NCBI GenBank assembly: GCA_029339195.1
Contig: JAPTJF010000196.1
Location: forward strand, 41,171-105,170
DNA length: 64,000 nucleotides
Reading direction: 5' to 3'
Origin: Micractinium sp. NFX-FRZ
Lineage: Eukaryota > Chlorophyta > Trebouxiophyceae > Chlorellales > Chlorellaceae
Shown: one piece after another, positions 21,432 through 33,933 of the stretch
Layout of the letters: each line of letters starts with the position of its first letter
How positions within the stretch are numbered: the stretch's first letter is position 1
The notes under the pieces: generated by a model
Told to the model about the DNA's origin: nothing
Seen by the model: only the letters and a program-made list of their open reading frames with translations
Databases searched by the model: none
Program-made: the position numbers and the translations under genes

Positions 21432-23339
21432 CTACCGCGCGCTGGCGCTGGCGCTGCCGCCGCCAAAGCAATTGAAGCAAGAGAAGAATCCGCCGTGGCG
21501 CTTTTCAGCCTGCCGCCGGTTGGCTGTCGCCGTGTTGCCGCCCTTGGTCACGCTGGGCACGCCCAGGCTGGGGGGCGGGTTGTCAAACGGCGGTCCCGAC
21601 CCCTCCAGCCATCGCCATATCCGCTCTGCAGCAGCGGCACACAACAGCAGAGCAGGGGCGCGGTGTGTGAACACGTCGTGTGCCGGAGCTGGAACACATG
21701 CGCACATGTGTTGGCGGCAGTGCTGAGGGCTGATGATCAGCGCCAATGCTCCTTTTCACGAGTGCACGCAAAACCGTGACACGCGGTGCAGCACACACAC
21801 AGCAGCACGCGTTGCACAGTGCGTGCACAGCGCAGCATCGCACAGCGCAGCAGTGCACAGCGCAGCACGTGAACAGCAAGCGTTGCAAACAACAGCTTGC
21901 AGCTGCAGCAAGAGTGGAGCAGCCCAGCCGAGCAGCCAGTGCACCCGAGCAGCAGTGTGCACGGCGTGGCGCGACGCGCACCCGAGGAGGAGCGCCCCGC
22001 GGCGTCTGGGCGTGAGGTGTACTGGTCCAGCTTGTTCAGGTATGCAACATTCTCCTCCGTCAGCGTGCTGCGGTACTTCATGCGCACCGGGCCCTCCACG
22101 GCGGGCGTGGGCGCGCTGCTGCTGGCCCCCAGCTCCCCGCCGCCCTCGGCACCCCGCAGCCTGCACAGAGGAGCAGGCAGGCAGGCGGGCGGGCGGGCGG
22201 GCGGGCGATTGGCTCGGCGTGAGTGCGAGCGGTGACCAAGGGTGGGCGGGAGCGGCGCCAGCTGCCAGCACCACCTGTGGCCTCCACAGGCCCGTCAGCA
22301 GCACAGGTGCGTGGGCCAACCGCCCAGCGGCCAGCGGCGCACGCACGCCTCGCGCTTTCTGTGCTGCCCCAGGCCTGCGCCCGGCAGCACCCGCCAACGC
22401 ATCGGTTGCACTGAGAGCGGTACGGTGCGGGCCACACCCACCTGTCGTCCCCGTGAGCTGGCCCGGCGCCGCTGTTGAGCGGCGTGGGGCGGCTGCTGAC
22501 CACGGCCATGTTGCTGACGCCGGTGGCGGTGCGCGAGGCCAGCCGCAGCTGCAGCTCGTGCTCGTGGGATTGCAGGGCACGGGCGGCAGCCACGAGGTGG
22601 TGCTGCTGCGGAGCCGCTTGTTGCTGCTGCTGCTGCTGCTGCTGCTGCCCTGCCAACACCGTTGCGGCGGCCTGGTATCGCACCGGCGCTTGCTGCGTGC
22701 TGTGGTTGGCGGGTGCTACCGCCGCCGCTGCTGCTGTTGGTTCGGCAGGGGGCGCGGCGCCTGCTGCCAACGCTGTCGCCCCCGCCCCCGCTGCTGTGCC
22801 ATTGCCGGTTAGCTGCCTGCCAGCGCTGCCTGGCTCGCCGGTGGCGGGCGCCTTTGGGCTGGCAGCATCCTCTAGAATGATGTCTGATCCCTGCACCCGC
22901 AGGCGTGGCGCCGACAGCGGCCCAGGCGCTAGCGCTGCGGTGCCGGCCGCATCCAGCGCCGCTGCGGCAGCCTCCAGGCCTGCCAAGGGCCCTGTGGAGC
23001 CCTGCCGCCCGCGGCTATTAGATCGCCCTTCCTGGCTGCGGTGCAGCGCCGGAGACGCCTGCCCTGGTGATGGAGGCCCCTCCCCAGGCGTGTCAAACGC
23101 AGAGTGTGTGTGGCGGTCGCCGTGCACCGCCGCGACGCTCGCGCCCGGAGTGGCGGCCTCACTGGCCTGCCCCGCGTCGGGCAGTCCGTGCGTCGGGCTC
23201 TGCATCCCTTGCTGCTCTCCGCCACGGTATTGCTGCTGCCAGGTCGGGAGTAACGCGAGGGGACTGCAGAGGGGAGCAGGAGGCGGGTTGGCGGCGACCG
23301 TTGCTGCAGGTGGCTTGAAACGGTTCACTGGAAACCACA
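21432..23339 (-). CDS. Gln/Ala-rich protein with Cys-containing C-terminus, function unknown (5' end unresolved)
   Basis: Unrecognised protein. Three exons join in phase on the minus strand: from about 23336 down to 22442, 22160-21982 and 21625-21432 (stop TAG), together about 420 residues. The first recognised exon follows a plausible acceptor (TTTCCAG), so an upstream exon supplying the start probably exists. An internal ATG at 23205 is an alternative start. The long first part is low complexity (Ala, Pro, a run of ten Gln). Two segments look conserved: VRMKYRSTLTEENVAYLNKL with DQYTSRPD in the second exon, and the very C-terminus with GGFFSCFNCFGGG. Two Cys flanked by Phe near the end resemble lipid-anchored tails, but this is only a resemblance. 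Confidence 0.5.
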
Positions 23340-23340
23340 A

Positions 23341-24788
23341 GCGTCTCTACCGCAGGAGTGGCAGGGTGCAAGGACGCTCTCGCTGCAGGCTGGCAGACAC
23401 GCTACCCAGTCTCGCCTGTACACCGCGTGCCTAAGCTCCTCTCAACATGCGCCCGTGGCAGAACGCCAGGCGTGGCGTCCCAATGGGCTGCACCGTTGCG
23501 CCGCTGCACCGCTGCGGGGCCACGGCGGAGGGGGGTGAGCTGACGGCGTGTTGCGCAGTGGGTTGGAGAGGCAGGAATGCCAGCAGCTCAGCAGAACTGG
23601 ATGGGAGCTTTGAACGCGGGTGGGAACGGTGGCTCGTCAGGCACAGCAGGCGGCCGGCCCGCCTCAGCGGCGCGCCAGACCGCAGCACGGTGATTCCCCC
23701 TCACGGCATACACCCCTCAACTCTCTCCGTGCCACCCATCTTTAATACTGCTGCCCTGACAGTCCTCCGGTTTTATCAAGCCACAGGTGCCCCCTGCGTT
23801 CAGAGTGCCGCATACCACACAGCATCTCCCCGGCTGAGGGCCAGTGTGAGGCTGGCTTGGCTGACTCTGTCTGGTCACCAAACAGCATGCCGGTGCGCTT
23901 ATTGAAATGGACCTGCAACTCTAGGCAACTGTTTGGTGAACACTGCAGGCTGCTGAGCCGCACCTGGCTGTTGCTGTGCATCACCTTCTCTTGAGCCGGC
24001 CCGTGAAAAGCCCCTCCTGGGGCTGCGCATCGCCCCCCCGCCATCGATTGGCGGCATGGAAAAGAAGAAGGAGAAGAAGAAGAGCTGCTGCCGTGAACCC
24101 ACTTGATTGTGTTGAAGAGGGCATGCTGGCTCCGCCGGCCCGCCGGCATGCAGGGCTGTTGACACGAGTGCACGAGCACCCTTGTACACAACACACACAT
24201 CCCAATCAGCACTGTGAGCAGGTCGCCGCCAAGCACCATGCAAGCTACAGCCAGTGATCCCAGCACTGCCCAGCCCGGAATCCAGTGAGGTGCTTGCTTG
24301 ATAGGCAAGTATCAGAGGACACCTGAATCTGTAGGACACCTGGGCTGGAAGCGATGTGTTGGTTGGGGGTCTGGCTACAGGCAGGTGGTGCACAGCTGCT
24401 TGAGTGGCCATGGATAATCAAAGTGACCCATGAATTGTGCAATGCAATGGAGGGTGACAGCTGTCGAGCAGTATTGTTACACACAGCGAGTTCCTTTCAC
24501 CATGTCCTGTGCACTGAGGATGGGCCCATGGCTGGCTGGGCCCATGGCTGCCCTCAGCCGGCGGGCTTGCAGCGCTGCTTAGCCTTGAACACAACGGGCT
24601 TGCGGCGTCGGGCCGGCCGAAAGCACCCACTATGAGCGCACCGAGAGTGTTGTCATGCTGCATTGGCCTTCTTGGCACACAACAATGAAGGACGCCTGCA
24701 GATGGATTGAGTGCCGGCCTGGACCACCTCCTGAGTTGGTGCCAGCACGACTGCCGCAGCTGCCGGTGCCGTGCAACGACTGCTCCAA
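23341..24788. other. Spacer between the Gln-rich gene and the 3' end of atpC
   Basis: No gene could be assigned. On the minus strand at about 24290-24180 an open frame encodes a hydrophobic stretch (WIPGWAVLGSLAVACMVLGG) that could be a membrane helix. It lacks an ATG and has no recognisable partner exons. The plus strand at 24057-24086 carries a purine-rich AAG/GAA run. Confidence 0.3.
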
Positions 24789-24789
24789 C

Positions 24790-24794
24790 TTACA
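24790..24794 (-). terminator. TGTAA polyadenylation signal of atpC
   Basis: TTACA on the plus strand reads TGTAA on the minus strand, about 330 bases after the atpC stop codon. Confidence 0.55.
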
Positions 24795-25124
24795 ATATGG
24801 GCGTGGGCAGAAAAATGGGGTGTCCAGAGGACGGCATGAAAGGGTAGAGGGTTTCTTCTCGGTGGGGTGAAAGGTGTTGCTCTGAAATGCTGGCAAAAAA
24901 ATCTAATTACGGGACCGAGCTGGGCGGCGGCGGCGCGTGCCCGCCCCCCGCCGCCGCCCCGCCCCAAGCTGCTGCTGCCGCGCCGTGGCACGGCCCAGCC
25001 TCAAAAGAATCGTGGCTGGCAGCTGGCTGGCAGCCCAGCCACACTGGGGCTCAAATAGAGGCCAGAGCGGCGACGAAGACCGCCGCTGGCCCGACAAGTT
25101 TGAACCAGACGCCGCGGGGCGCCC

Positions 25125-28100
25125 TTACACGCTCGCCGCGCCCGCCACAATCTCGGTCAGCTCGGTCGTGATCTTGGCCTGGCGCTTGCGGTTCATGATC
25201 AGGGTCAGGCTGCGCTTGAGCTCGCCCGCGTTGTCAGACGCGTTGTTCATCGCGTTCATGCGGGCCGCCAGCTCAGAGGCCAGCGCCTCTTGCAGCGAGC
25301 GCAGCAGCGTGGCGTTCATGTACAGCGGCAGCAGCGCGTCCACAATCTGGACGGGGTCCTGCTCAAAGATCAGGCCCGCGTCAAAGTCGCCGGTCTCGGT
25401 GCGCACCTGCGGCAGGGCAAAAGGAGGGGGGCAGGGTGGGAGAGGAATGGGGGCGGGCACTATGGGGGGGGGGGGGGGCGCCAGCGGGTCGGGGTGGCTG
25501 GCAGCTGAGGAGGCGAGTGTTGCAGCACTGCACCCACACGCATCCCTCCCTCTCCTTGAATCTTCATTCTTCCATGTACTCCCAACTCGCCGTCTCGGCT
25601 GCCACATTCAGCTGCCCCTCGCGGCTCTAGGCAGCCTAGCACGTTTCCACTCTTCAGCAACTGACACCCCACCCACCCCGCCGCATCGTACATGGCATCA
25701 ATGACAACTCACCGTCTCGGCCTCCACCACGAGCTGGCCCTCGCGGGTGGTGAGCTTGAACACCTCGTCCTCGGCGGCGTCCACGCAGTTGCCGTTGATG
25801 TCGCACACCTCGCCGGAGGGGGAGAGGGGCAGCAGCGTCTGGATGACGGGGGAGGAGGAGATGAGGCTCACAAACTTGGTGTAGATCAGCTCCACCTTGT
25901 CCACCTCCTGCGGGGGGGGCACACAAGGGGGGGGAGGGGACGGGAGGGTGGGAGGTCAGCATGTGGAGGGAGCGGGGGGTGGGGTGCCCCAGGGGGGTGG
26001 GTGCTGGCCCCGCCCGCCAGCGCGCGCTCCGCTGCAATCTGTTGGTTCCCAGGCGCAGCTGCTGCAGTCCAGCGCTGAAGAGTGTGAGCGAGGAGAGTGG
26101 GGCGGCAGCAGCCTACCTGGGAGACAAAGTCGGCGAAGATGTCGTCGGCAATGGCCTGGGCCTCCTTGATGGTGGGGGACTGGCCCACCTCAAACACAGC
26201 TGCAGTGGGGAGGAAGGGAGGGAGGGAGGGCAGGCAGCGGTGGGTGGCCGGGGAGGGGCACGCGATGCCAGGCAGCGGCCAGTGCAGTGCCGCACCCCGC
26301 CTGCAGCCCTGAGCCGAGTGGGCGCGGCCGCCCCCACACCACTTCTGCCTGCTGCTGCTGCTGCTGCTCACTGGTGCGGCTGCAGCTCTGCCCATCTCGC
26401 CTTTGCCATCCGCAGTGGCGCAGGTGGTCCACCTGCCGTTGCTCAGCAGCGACACTGCATTGCACTACGCTGCGCTGCCCTGCCCCCACCCCGCAGCACC
26501 CCCACGCACCCTCGATGTTGTACTGAGGGCGGCGCTTGAAGTAGACGGAGCCCTTGCGGCCCACGCAGATCAGGCGCACGTTGATGCCCAGGCCAGTCAG
26601 CTCCCGGTAGCGGTTCTCAGTGCGCTTGATCACAAAGCTGCGGGGGGGAGGGAGGCGCATAGGGAGTGGGAGGCACAAAGGGAGTGAGGGTGAGGCAACA
26701 TGGCAGGCCAGAGCACAGGCCCATTCAAGCAGGTGGTGCAGGCGGCCAGCAGCGTAGCTCTCCTGCGCTTCCTCCCCAGAAACGGCCAGCTGGCCAAAAC
26801 GTGTGCGATCCACAGCCTCCTGCACTTGCTAGGTGCGCGCCTCATTAAGCACTGCTCACTCGCTGCACAGGCCACAACCTGCCTTGCGCTGTTCCCCATC
26901 CCGGCTGCCAGCGGCCTGCAGAACGGCCACATAGCCCAGCAGGCTCACTTGTTGTAGCCGCCGCACAGGCCGCGGTCGCCGGTGACCACCACCAGGGCCA
27001 CAGACTTGACGGGGCGCTGGGCCACCAGGGGGGAGTCCACGTCCTCCACACGCAGGCGCTGGTTCACGCCGTACAGCACCTGGGGGCAGGCAGGCAGGGG
27101 TGGGGAGAGGGGGGAGCAGGACAGCAGGGGAGGAAGCAGGGTGAGGTTGGGGCAGCGGCAGGGCAGTCGAGGGATGGCGGCAGGAAGGGGTGCAGGGTTC
27201 GAGTGAGGTTGGGTTGGTCCATCTCACGAGCCACTCGAGGCGCAGGCTGGCGGAAGCGCCACTTGCGGCTGCAGCGAGGCTGCAAGCCGCTATGTTGTCT
27301 TCGTGTGATGCAACTGCTTTGGGGCTGCTGCCACCCTGGCCGGCTTGTTACAAAGCGTGCGCCGCACGCACGTCGTGCCCATGCCACGCCACATCAGCCG
27401 TGCTGATGCCCACTGCCATGCCAGCTGCTTCCATATTCTACAAGGTGGCTACCACTGCTGCTGCTGTTGCTGGAACTGTACAAGAGCTGCACCACGCCCT
27501 GCTCATCTGAGCTCGCAAGTCGCACGACTGTTCACGTTTTCGAACCACAATTCGTGGCACACGCGGCAGCAGCCGCAGCACGCTTCCCTATGTGTGCAGC
27601 AGCCCTTTAGCACACCCTGCTGCAGCACATGGCACCCAGTGGCACCCAGCACCTGTCCGCACCCAGCAATGCGCAGCACCCACCTTGACCAGGTTCTCGG
27701 CAAAGGGGCGGCCGTTGACCACCGCCTCCTGCGCGCGGCGGACCTTGGCGGCCGCCACCAGCTTCATCGCCTCAGTGATCTTCTTGGTGTTGGAGACGGA
27801 GCCAATGCGGGTCTTCAGCTCCTTGACGGAGACGGCCACCACCTGCGTTGCAGAGAGCCGGACGGCGCTCGCGGTTTGAGCGGCAGCGGGCTGTGCACAG
27901 GGGCAAGGGCCTGCGCGCGGCGGCGCTCCCTGAGCTCGCGACGGCAGTGGTTGTATATGCGCCTCCGCCGCTCGCAGCGCGCCAACATGGAGCATTGGCA
28001 TCCAACAAACGAGGCCTGCGCCCTGCGATCGCCTAGAGAGCTGCTGCTGGTGGCGACGCAAGGTGGGTGGCTATCCCCTCCGAATGGCCGCTGCTCACCT

Positions 28101-28191
28101 GCAGCTGGGCGCGCTTGGGCGCCTGAGCGGCGGGGCGGGAGGTGAAGGAGGCGACACAGCCATTGGAGCGAACAGAGGAGAGTGCGGCCAT
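25125..28191 (-). CDS. atpC: Chloroplast ATP synthase F1 gamma subunit
   Basis: Nuclear-encoded gamma subunit of CF1, the rotor shaft of the chloroplast ATP synthase. Seven exons join in phase to 356 residues: 28191-28099, 27842-27684, 27079-26949, 26637-26510, 26199-26117, 25907-25713 and 25406-25125. A transit peptide ([20 protein letters not shown]) precedes the mature start near [20 protein letters not shown]. Other hallmarks are [63 protein letters not shown] and the C-terminal [19 protein letters not shown]. The plastid-specific regulatory insert is present, [17 protein letters not shown], with two Cys five residues apart. In plants and Chlamydomonas these form the thioredoxin-controlled disulfide that switches the enzyme off in the dark. 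Length and order match the green-lineage family, so confidence is very high. Confidence 0.97.
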
Positions 28192-28880
28192 TGTGCCTCT
28201 GTTCTCTGTGCTCCACCCCTTGCAAGCCTAAAGTCGAGCGTCGGCGTGAGGAAATGGAGGCCCTCCGCACCTGCGATGAGGGACTTTCAGGGACCCCTCG
28301 TGGAGGGTGAGCTGGGCCCCGGGGAAACAAAGCGGTGCACACTACTCAGGCGCATACCGCTCTCGAGTCAGTGCAGTCGATCATATGCAAACGTGTGGGT
28401 TCTTGGAAGTGTGCCGTCTTTGCGCGGGCCGTCTTTGCGCGGGCCGAGGGTCCACCAAGCCATCGGTCCTCCCGCTGCGTTCTCCTTCACTCCTCTGCAT
28501 AAAAGCGTATATTGATTGTCGGGTGGAAACGGAAGGATCAGCCTTGCCGTGGTTGAGAACAGGCCTCTACACCGCCGCCGCGCCGCCGCCGCCCCCGCCT
28601 GCCGCCCGCCCCTTGCCGCCAAGCCGTGTTGGCCATCAGGAGGTGCCCGTGAATAGGACACGGTGCACACCGTAAAAATCTAAATTCAAGGACGGTAGTG
28701 TGAGCAGTAGGAATAATAATTCAACAGCAAAATAAGAAGCGGGTGGGGCAGGCCTGGCAGGGAGCGTCGGCAATAAGAAGCGGGTGGGGCAGACAGCGTA
28801 GGCAATGCAACCGTGCTCCACACAGAGCCGCTCACGACCTGCTGCTGCCGCTACCGCTGTGCATTGTGCATGTAGGTATG
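28192..28880. other. atpC upstream region and spacer
   Basis: Promoter side of atpC (minus strand). A perfect tandem CGTCTTTGCGCGGGC doublet lies at about 28417-28446, some 230 bases upstream of the ATG. A direct repeat of ATAAGAAGCGGGTGGGGCAG occurs at about 28731 and 28772. No gene seen. Confidence 0.4.
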
Positions 28881-28881
28881 C

Positions 28882-28897
28882 TTACAGTATGCTTACA
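28882..28897 (-). terminator. Doubled TGTAA polyadenylation signal of the F-box/LRR gene
   Basis: TTACA occurs at 28882-28886 and again at 28893-28897 within a direct repeat (ATGCTTACAGT). On the minus strand these are two TGTAA signals, about 640 bases after the stop at 29532. Confidence 0.45.
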
Positions 28898-29531
28898 GGG
28901 GGTTGGTGGTACAGTCAGGCTGTTGCAGCAGCAACGGAACACAAGATTTGAGCCGGCTGTCGAAGCAAAAGTACAGCACAGCTGCCCGCAAGCTGGGGTG
29001 GCAGGAGGTGCAGGGTACAAGAAGGCACACGCGGGGGAGGCGGCCAGTGATACAGCACACTGAATGCAATGCGAGTGCAACGGGCTCTGTGGAGGAGGCG
29101 TGTACAAAAGTGCGAGCACAGAAGGCGGTGCCACGGGGGCGCGGTGCGGTGAAAGTGAATGCATGGATTGGTGGGGCTTTTAGGAATATTGCAGTGCCAA
29201 AATGTGTGCAGAGAATCCGCCACGCGGGGAGACAGGGCGCATTTGCGCGCAAAATGTGATGTGTGTGTGGGGGGGGGGAGGTTGTGAAGGAACGCAGGGC
29301 ATGCGGGGGCCCAGGAAGTGCCCGGGCGGAGTGCACAAAGGGTGAATTAGGGCAGGGGCCACAAGGCCAGGGAGCGCTAGGACAAGAGGGAGTGTTTAGA
29401 TACGCCACAGGGGTGTACAGGCGCCGGCAGTAGGGCCAGCGGGAAGGCTGCCACGTAGGCAAAGGGGAAGTGGAGCGGACACGGGGGGTCCTCCACCAGT
29501 TGGCCATGCCAAGTAGCCCGGGCCACACCAC

Positions 29532-32500
29532 CTAATATTCGAGGATGGGAGCGGCGGCAGGGCGCCCGCGCGGGCGCGCCAGGCGCAGGAGCGGCAGCTT
29601 CTGCTGCAGCTGCTCCAGGGTTGCGGCGCTCAGCTGGGGGCAGCCGTCGATGGCCAGCGCGCGCAGGCGCGGCGAGCGGCAGAGCGCCAGCAGGCCGCGG
29701 TCGCTGACGCGCGGGCACGAGCTGAGGGTGAGGGAGGTCAGCTGGGACACGTGGCTCAGGGCCTGGAGTGGTGCAAATTAGGCCAGGAGGGAGGGGTTGA
29801 GGGGCAGGCAGGTTGCCGGCAGGTGGGCAGGGCAGGTGGGACGGACCTTGCCCGGTGGGAGAAGGCGGCGCATGCAAAGGATCGTGATCAGAGGCGCGGG
29901 GGGGGGCACGGACTCCCAATCAACTTCAAAGCCTGCCCAAGTACAGGCGTGCCCACGAGCAGCCCCAGAAAGAGGAGGGGGCACGTTTGCACCCTGCAGG
30001 CGACCGACGTCCCACGTGGCACACCACCCCACCCCACCCCACCCCGCCCCGCCCCACCTGCATGCACCCATCGTCCATCCGCTTGCCGCTGACCTCCACG
30101 CTGCGCAGCGCCGGCAGCTCCGCCAGTAGCGCCATGCAGGGCGGGTGCAGCGCGCGGCTGGCGTCCAGCAGGACCAGGGACGCCAGCTGGCGCAGCGGGC
30201 GCAGCGCGGCCAGCCCCGTGATGTGCTGGCAGTAGGAGAGGTCCAGGTGGGTCAGGCTGGTGCAGGCAGCCAGCTCGCGCAGGCCCTGTGGGTGGCAAAT
30301 AAATAGCAGGAAGGGCAGCAAGCTGGTTAAGTCAGTCAGGATTGAGACGCATGGGGCGGCCGGCAGTGAATCTGGCGACTCGAGGCAGGCAGCACGCCGA
30401 CTCGCCGTGCCGGCAGCAATTTGCAGGGCTGTTCCCAAAAAACAACCTACAAGCGGGAGGGCTCGACGGCGCAGCTTCTTGAACGCCTGCCCACCTGCAA
30501 GCGCCCCCGCCTGCAACATCCCTTGTCCCCGCTCATGCCTCAAATCACCAACCCAGTGCACACCCGTCATGTCCCCAACCCTCCCCAGCCTCAACTCGGG
30601 GCTTTCTACACCCACCCCTCTCTGCCCGCCCGCACATGTGCCCACTATGCCCCACCCAGCACCCCCCCACACTGCCCACCCACCGCATCCGTGATCCTGC
30701 CGCACTTGCGCAGGGTGAGGCTGGCCAGCGCGGGCAGGCGCTCAGCGTGGCACAGCGCGCGGTCCGTCAGCTCCCCACAGAACGACAGGTCCAGGCGGGA
30801 GATGGAGGGGGGCAGGCCTGCCAGCCACTCGTCGCTCAGCCGGATGTTCCACCCCAGGTTCAGCTCTTGCAGGGCGGTGAGCTGCAGGGGAGGCAGAGGG
30901 GGAGCAGCAGGCATGCGTGAAAGAGGAGCTGCGGGGTTCCAACAACTTGCCTTACCGCTGCTTCCCCTGCTGGTGCCGCTGCGGCTGGTGCTGCGGCTGG
31001 TGCTGGTGCTGCTGGTGGTGCCGCTTCTGCCCTCTGCCGCTTGGTCACCCCTGATCCCATGAGCAGCAGTGCAGCCGGCATCCTGCCTCCTTCAGAGTGG
31101 CTCGCCCAGCAGGCAGGGCGTGCCAGCTGCGCGAGAGCAGGCTGCCGTCACGCAGCACACTACCGCACCTCGCGACGGCACAGGTTTGTCATTGGGCAGC
31201 CGGCAGCAGCCCTCCCGATGATGAAAACAGGAAGCGTGGCCCATGCCCAGCCCACACACCTGGCACAGCTGGCTCACGCCCGCCACCGTCACCCGCTGGC
31301 TCTCGCTGATGTCGAGCATGGTCAGCTGCTTGCAGTGCTGTGCCACGGTCGACACCACAGCATCGGTGGTGCCCTCGCACCCGCCTGCCGGGACAAAAGG
31401 TGTGGGGAGGGGGCATGCATGGAGGCGGGGTGAGGCGGGCGGCTGGGATGGCGAAATTTGTAGAGGTGGTGGCTGGCACAGCTGCCTAGCAGCACAGTGC
31501 AGTGCAGGCGTCACGGGGCAAGCTGCGCCGCAGTACAGAGCAGGGCAAGCTGCCACAGCGCTCTGCCTGCGCTGCGACTGCCTGTCCCCCCTGCTGCGGC
31601 TTCACCCGCCCACGCATCATCCCACCCACCTCTCCAACCCCGCTTCTTGACCACCCAGCCAAAGCCCCAGCCTACCCACTGCAGCTGACCCCCGCCCCGC
31701 CCCGCCCCGCCGCGCACCAATGTTGAGGAGGCGCAGCGCCGGCAGGTGCTCCAGCAGTGAGGCCAGCCCCTGGGCGGTATGGTTCCATGAAGAGTAGCCC
31801 AGATCCAGTGCAGTGAGGCTCCCTCGGAGGCGGGCCAGGTGCGCCAGCCCCGCATCCGACACCTCCTCCCCCGACTCAAACAGGCCCAGGCAGGCCAGGC
31901 GGGGCATGCCCTCAGAGATGGCGGCCAGGCAGCCGTCGGTGAGCTGGCAGCAGGCGGAGAGGAGCAGGGTGCGCACGGGTGCGAGGGACAGCTGGCGCAG
32001 GCCCGCCTCGCTGCGGCGGTCAAAGCGTGCAGGGGGGCGGCGGCGGCGGCGGCGAGGCAACTTAGCAAGCTGGAGAACGGGACGGGCAGGGGCTGTGCAG
32101 GGTGGCATAACCAAAGGGCCCGCATGGTGCTGCATCGACCTTTAAGAGTGAGCCACCAATCTCCACATATGCTACTGTGACCAAGGTTGTGCAGCATCAT
32201 TCTCCACCTCACCACTGCATCCCAGCCCTGCGTCCCAGCCCGCTGAACCCACATCCCCTCACACCTGAAGCGCTCGCAGCCTGTGAGGTCCAGCTTTGCC
32301 AGCTGGGCGCAGCGCCCCAGCTGCGCCAGCGAGGCGTCGCCCAGCTGTGCGCACATCGACAGGTCAGCCTCCCGTAGCTCTGGCAGCGCGCCCAGCAGGC
32401 CCGCCAGCCCGGCATCACTCAGGTTGCAGCACTCGCGCAGGGAGAGGCTGGTGAGGCGGCTGAGCGGTGGGGCAGCAGCCAGTGAGGGCAGGACGCTGTC

Positions 32501-33125
32501 AGTAAGCGTGCTGCAAGTGAGGTCGAGGCGGCGCAGGCGGGGCAGGAGGGCGAGCGCGGCGGCGCCGGTGGGCGTCAGCGGCTGCAGCCGCCCCAGCTTG
32601 AGGCTCTCCACCGCCGGCAGGGCCTGCACAGGCAGGGGGCACGTGTGACAGCATAGCTGGGGTGCAGGTGTGCGTGCCTGAGCTAAGAAACTGAGGGCTG
32701 TCCAGCGGCTGTCACCAAGCAATGGAGACTGCCTGAGCGGGCAGCGCACTCAGCTGCAGCTCAGCAAGCATGCGGTACGCCAAGCCAGGCACGACACGGC
32801 ACACAGGCAGCCTAGCCCAGCACCCAGCGCCCCGCCCTCCCACCTGCGCCAGCTCAGCCAGCCACCCCTCGCTCCAGCCCTCACTCCAATCCTCCACTGC
32901 CACTTCCTTGACGCAGGGGAAGCGCGCCAGCTGCACGCCGACGGTGCGCCGCAGGCGCAGGCTGCGGGCCGCGGCGTTGGCGGGCCGCAGCAGGCCGGTG
33001 CAGGCGAGGCGGAGCGCTGGGAGCTCGCCCGCCCCGGCAGCGGCGCATACTGCTGTCAAGAGGTCGTCTGGTAGTGTGAGCAGGCCAGCACCGGTTGTTT
33101 CTTTGCCCTCCCCCGGCCGCAGCAT
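29532..33125 (-). CDS. F-box-like leucine-rich-repeat protein
   Basis: Seven exons join in phase to 571 residues: 33125-32844, 32623-32265, 32010-31718, 31384-31260, 30881-30684, 30285-30058 and 29762-29532. The N-terminus has an F-box-like start, LLTLPDDLLTAVCAAAGAGE, then LPALRLACTGLLRPANAAAR. The rest is a run of cysteine-containing, AMN1/FBXL-type leucine-rich repeats, for example LRRLDLTCSTLTDSVLPSL, LTSLSLRECCNLSDAGLAGL, LTHLDLSYCQHITGL and LTSLTLSSCPRVSDRGLLAL. Such proteins usually act as substrate receptors of SCF ubiquitin ligases, though algal F-box/LRR families are large and mostly uncharacterised. The start codon at 33125 puts the F-box close to the N-terminus, as is usual. No target can be inferred from the sequence. 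Confidence 0.8.
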
Positions 33126-33848
33126 CCTAGGAAGTTGCCACAGACCTACCGGGCTGCGGAAGCAGGGGCGCGGTGAGGGCGCTGAGTGACCACAGGTTCT
33201 TCACAGGCAGGTAGACGGCCAGGCTGTGGATTGCGCACATCGCCGGGCATGGGCAGCAACGACATTGCGGCAAGTGTACATAAGGTGGAGCATCGGCTTT
33301 CTGTGAGATCGGCGGTCTGCCTCCGCTGCCACCCGCCGCTCACCAGCCCCCTGGCCTCTGGGCCAGAGGTTTCGCCTGCACCGCTCCCGCGGCCTGAGTC
33401 CGCCACAGACAGACTAGTGCAGGTCGCAGGAGCTGGACAACAGCTGCGGCAAAGCGCTGAGGCCCACCGCCCACCTGGGGTTTCCGACGCTCTGAGTGCG
33501 CCTTCCTGGCGTGGTGGGCAATAGGGTTGTCGTGTCTCTCCGGCTCCAGACCAGGCCGGAACCAGCCGACATGGGCAGCTGATCACAAGGTCCCGGTGTC
33601 AGACTTTGCGGGACCGAGTCAGCCTTGCTGAGCCTCGGCCAAAACAGGCTGTGTAACGGCCAAGACGAGGAAGCACGCCGGCCTTGGAGCAACTGCCCCT
33701 GTTGTTGGGTTGTGACCCATCATGACACGGCGGTCAGCGTGCCACAGCGGCGGCGGAAGCTGGCGCCGCATATTGAACCCAGTGAATATTCACGTCGTCC
33801 CTTGTGCACAACACGGCCCCCTGTGTCTTTCCGAAACTTTCATCAAAT
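33126..33848. other. Spacer upstream of the F-box/LRR gene and downstream of arsJ
   Basis: Contains the promoter of the F-box/LRR gene (minus strand). No coding potential was recognised. Confidence 0.4.
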
Positions 33849-33853
33849 TTACA
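33849..33853 (-). terminator. TGTAA polyadenylation signal of arsJ
   Basis: Minus-strand TGTAA only 80 bases beyond the arsJ stop codon (33934-33936), a typical distance for this alga. Confidence 0.6.
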
Positions 33854-33933
33854 ACATTGCCACGATGCGGGCCAGGGCAGGCCAGGGCAGAACAAGAGGT
33901 GGCTGGCAAGGGGCGCTACATTCGTGGGCCCTT

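Noticed and set aside
22180..22205. GGGC/GGCA repeats as telomere-like or G-quadruplex element
   Set aside because: Short imperfect G-rich runs are common in introns of this genome, and the unit differs from TTTAGGG.
24180..24308. Small membrane-protein gene on the minus strand
   Set aside because: One hydrophobic segment only, no ATG, no credible splice partners. Noted in the spacer entry.
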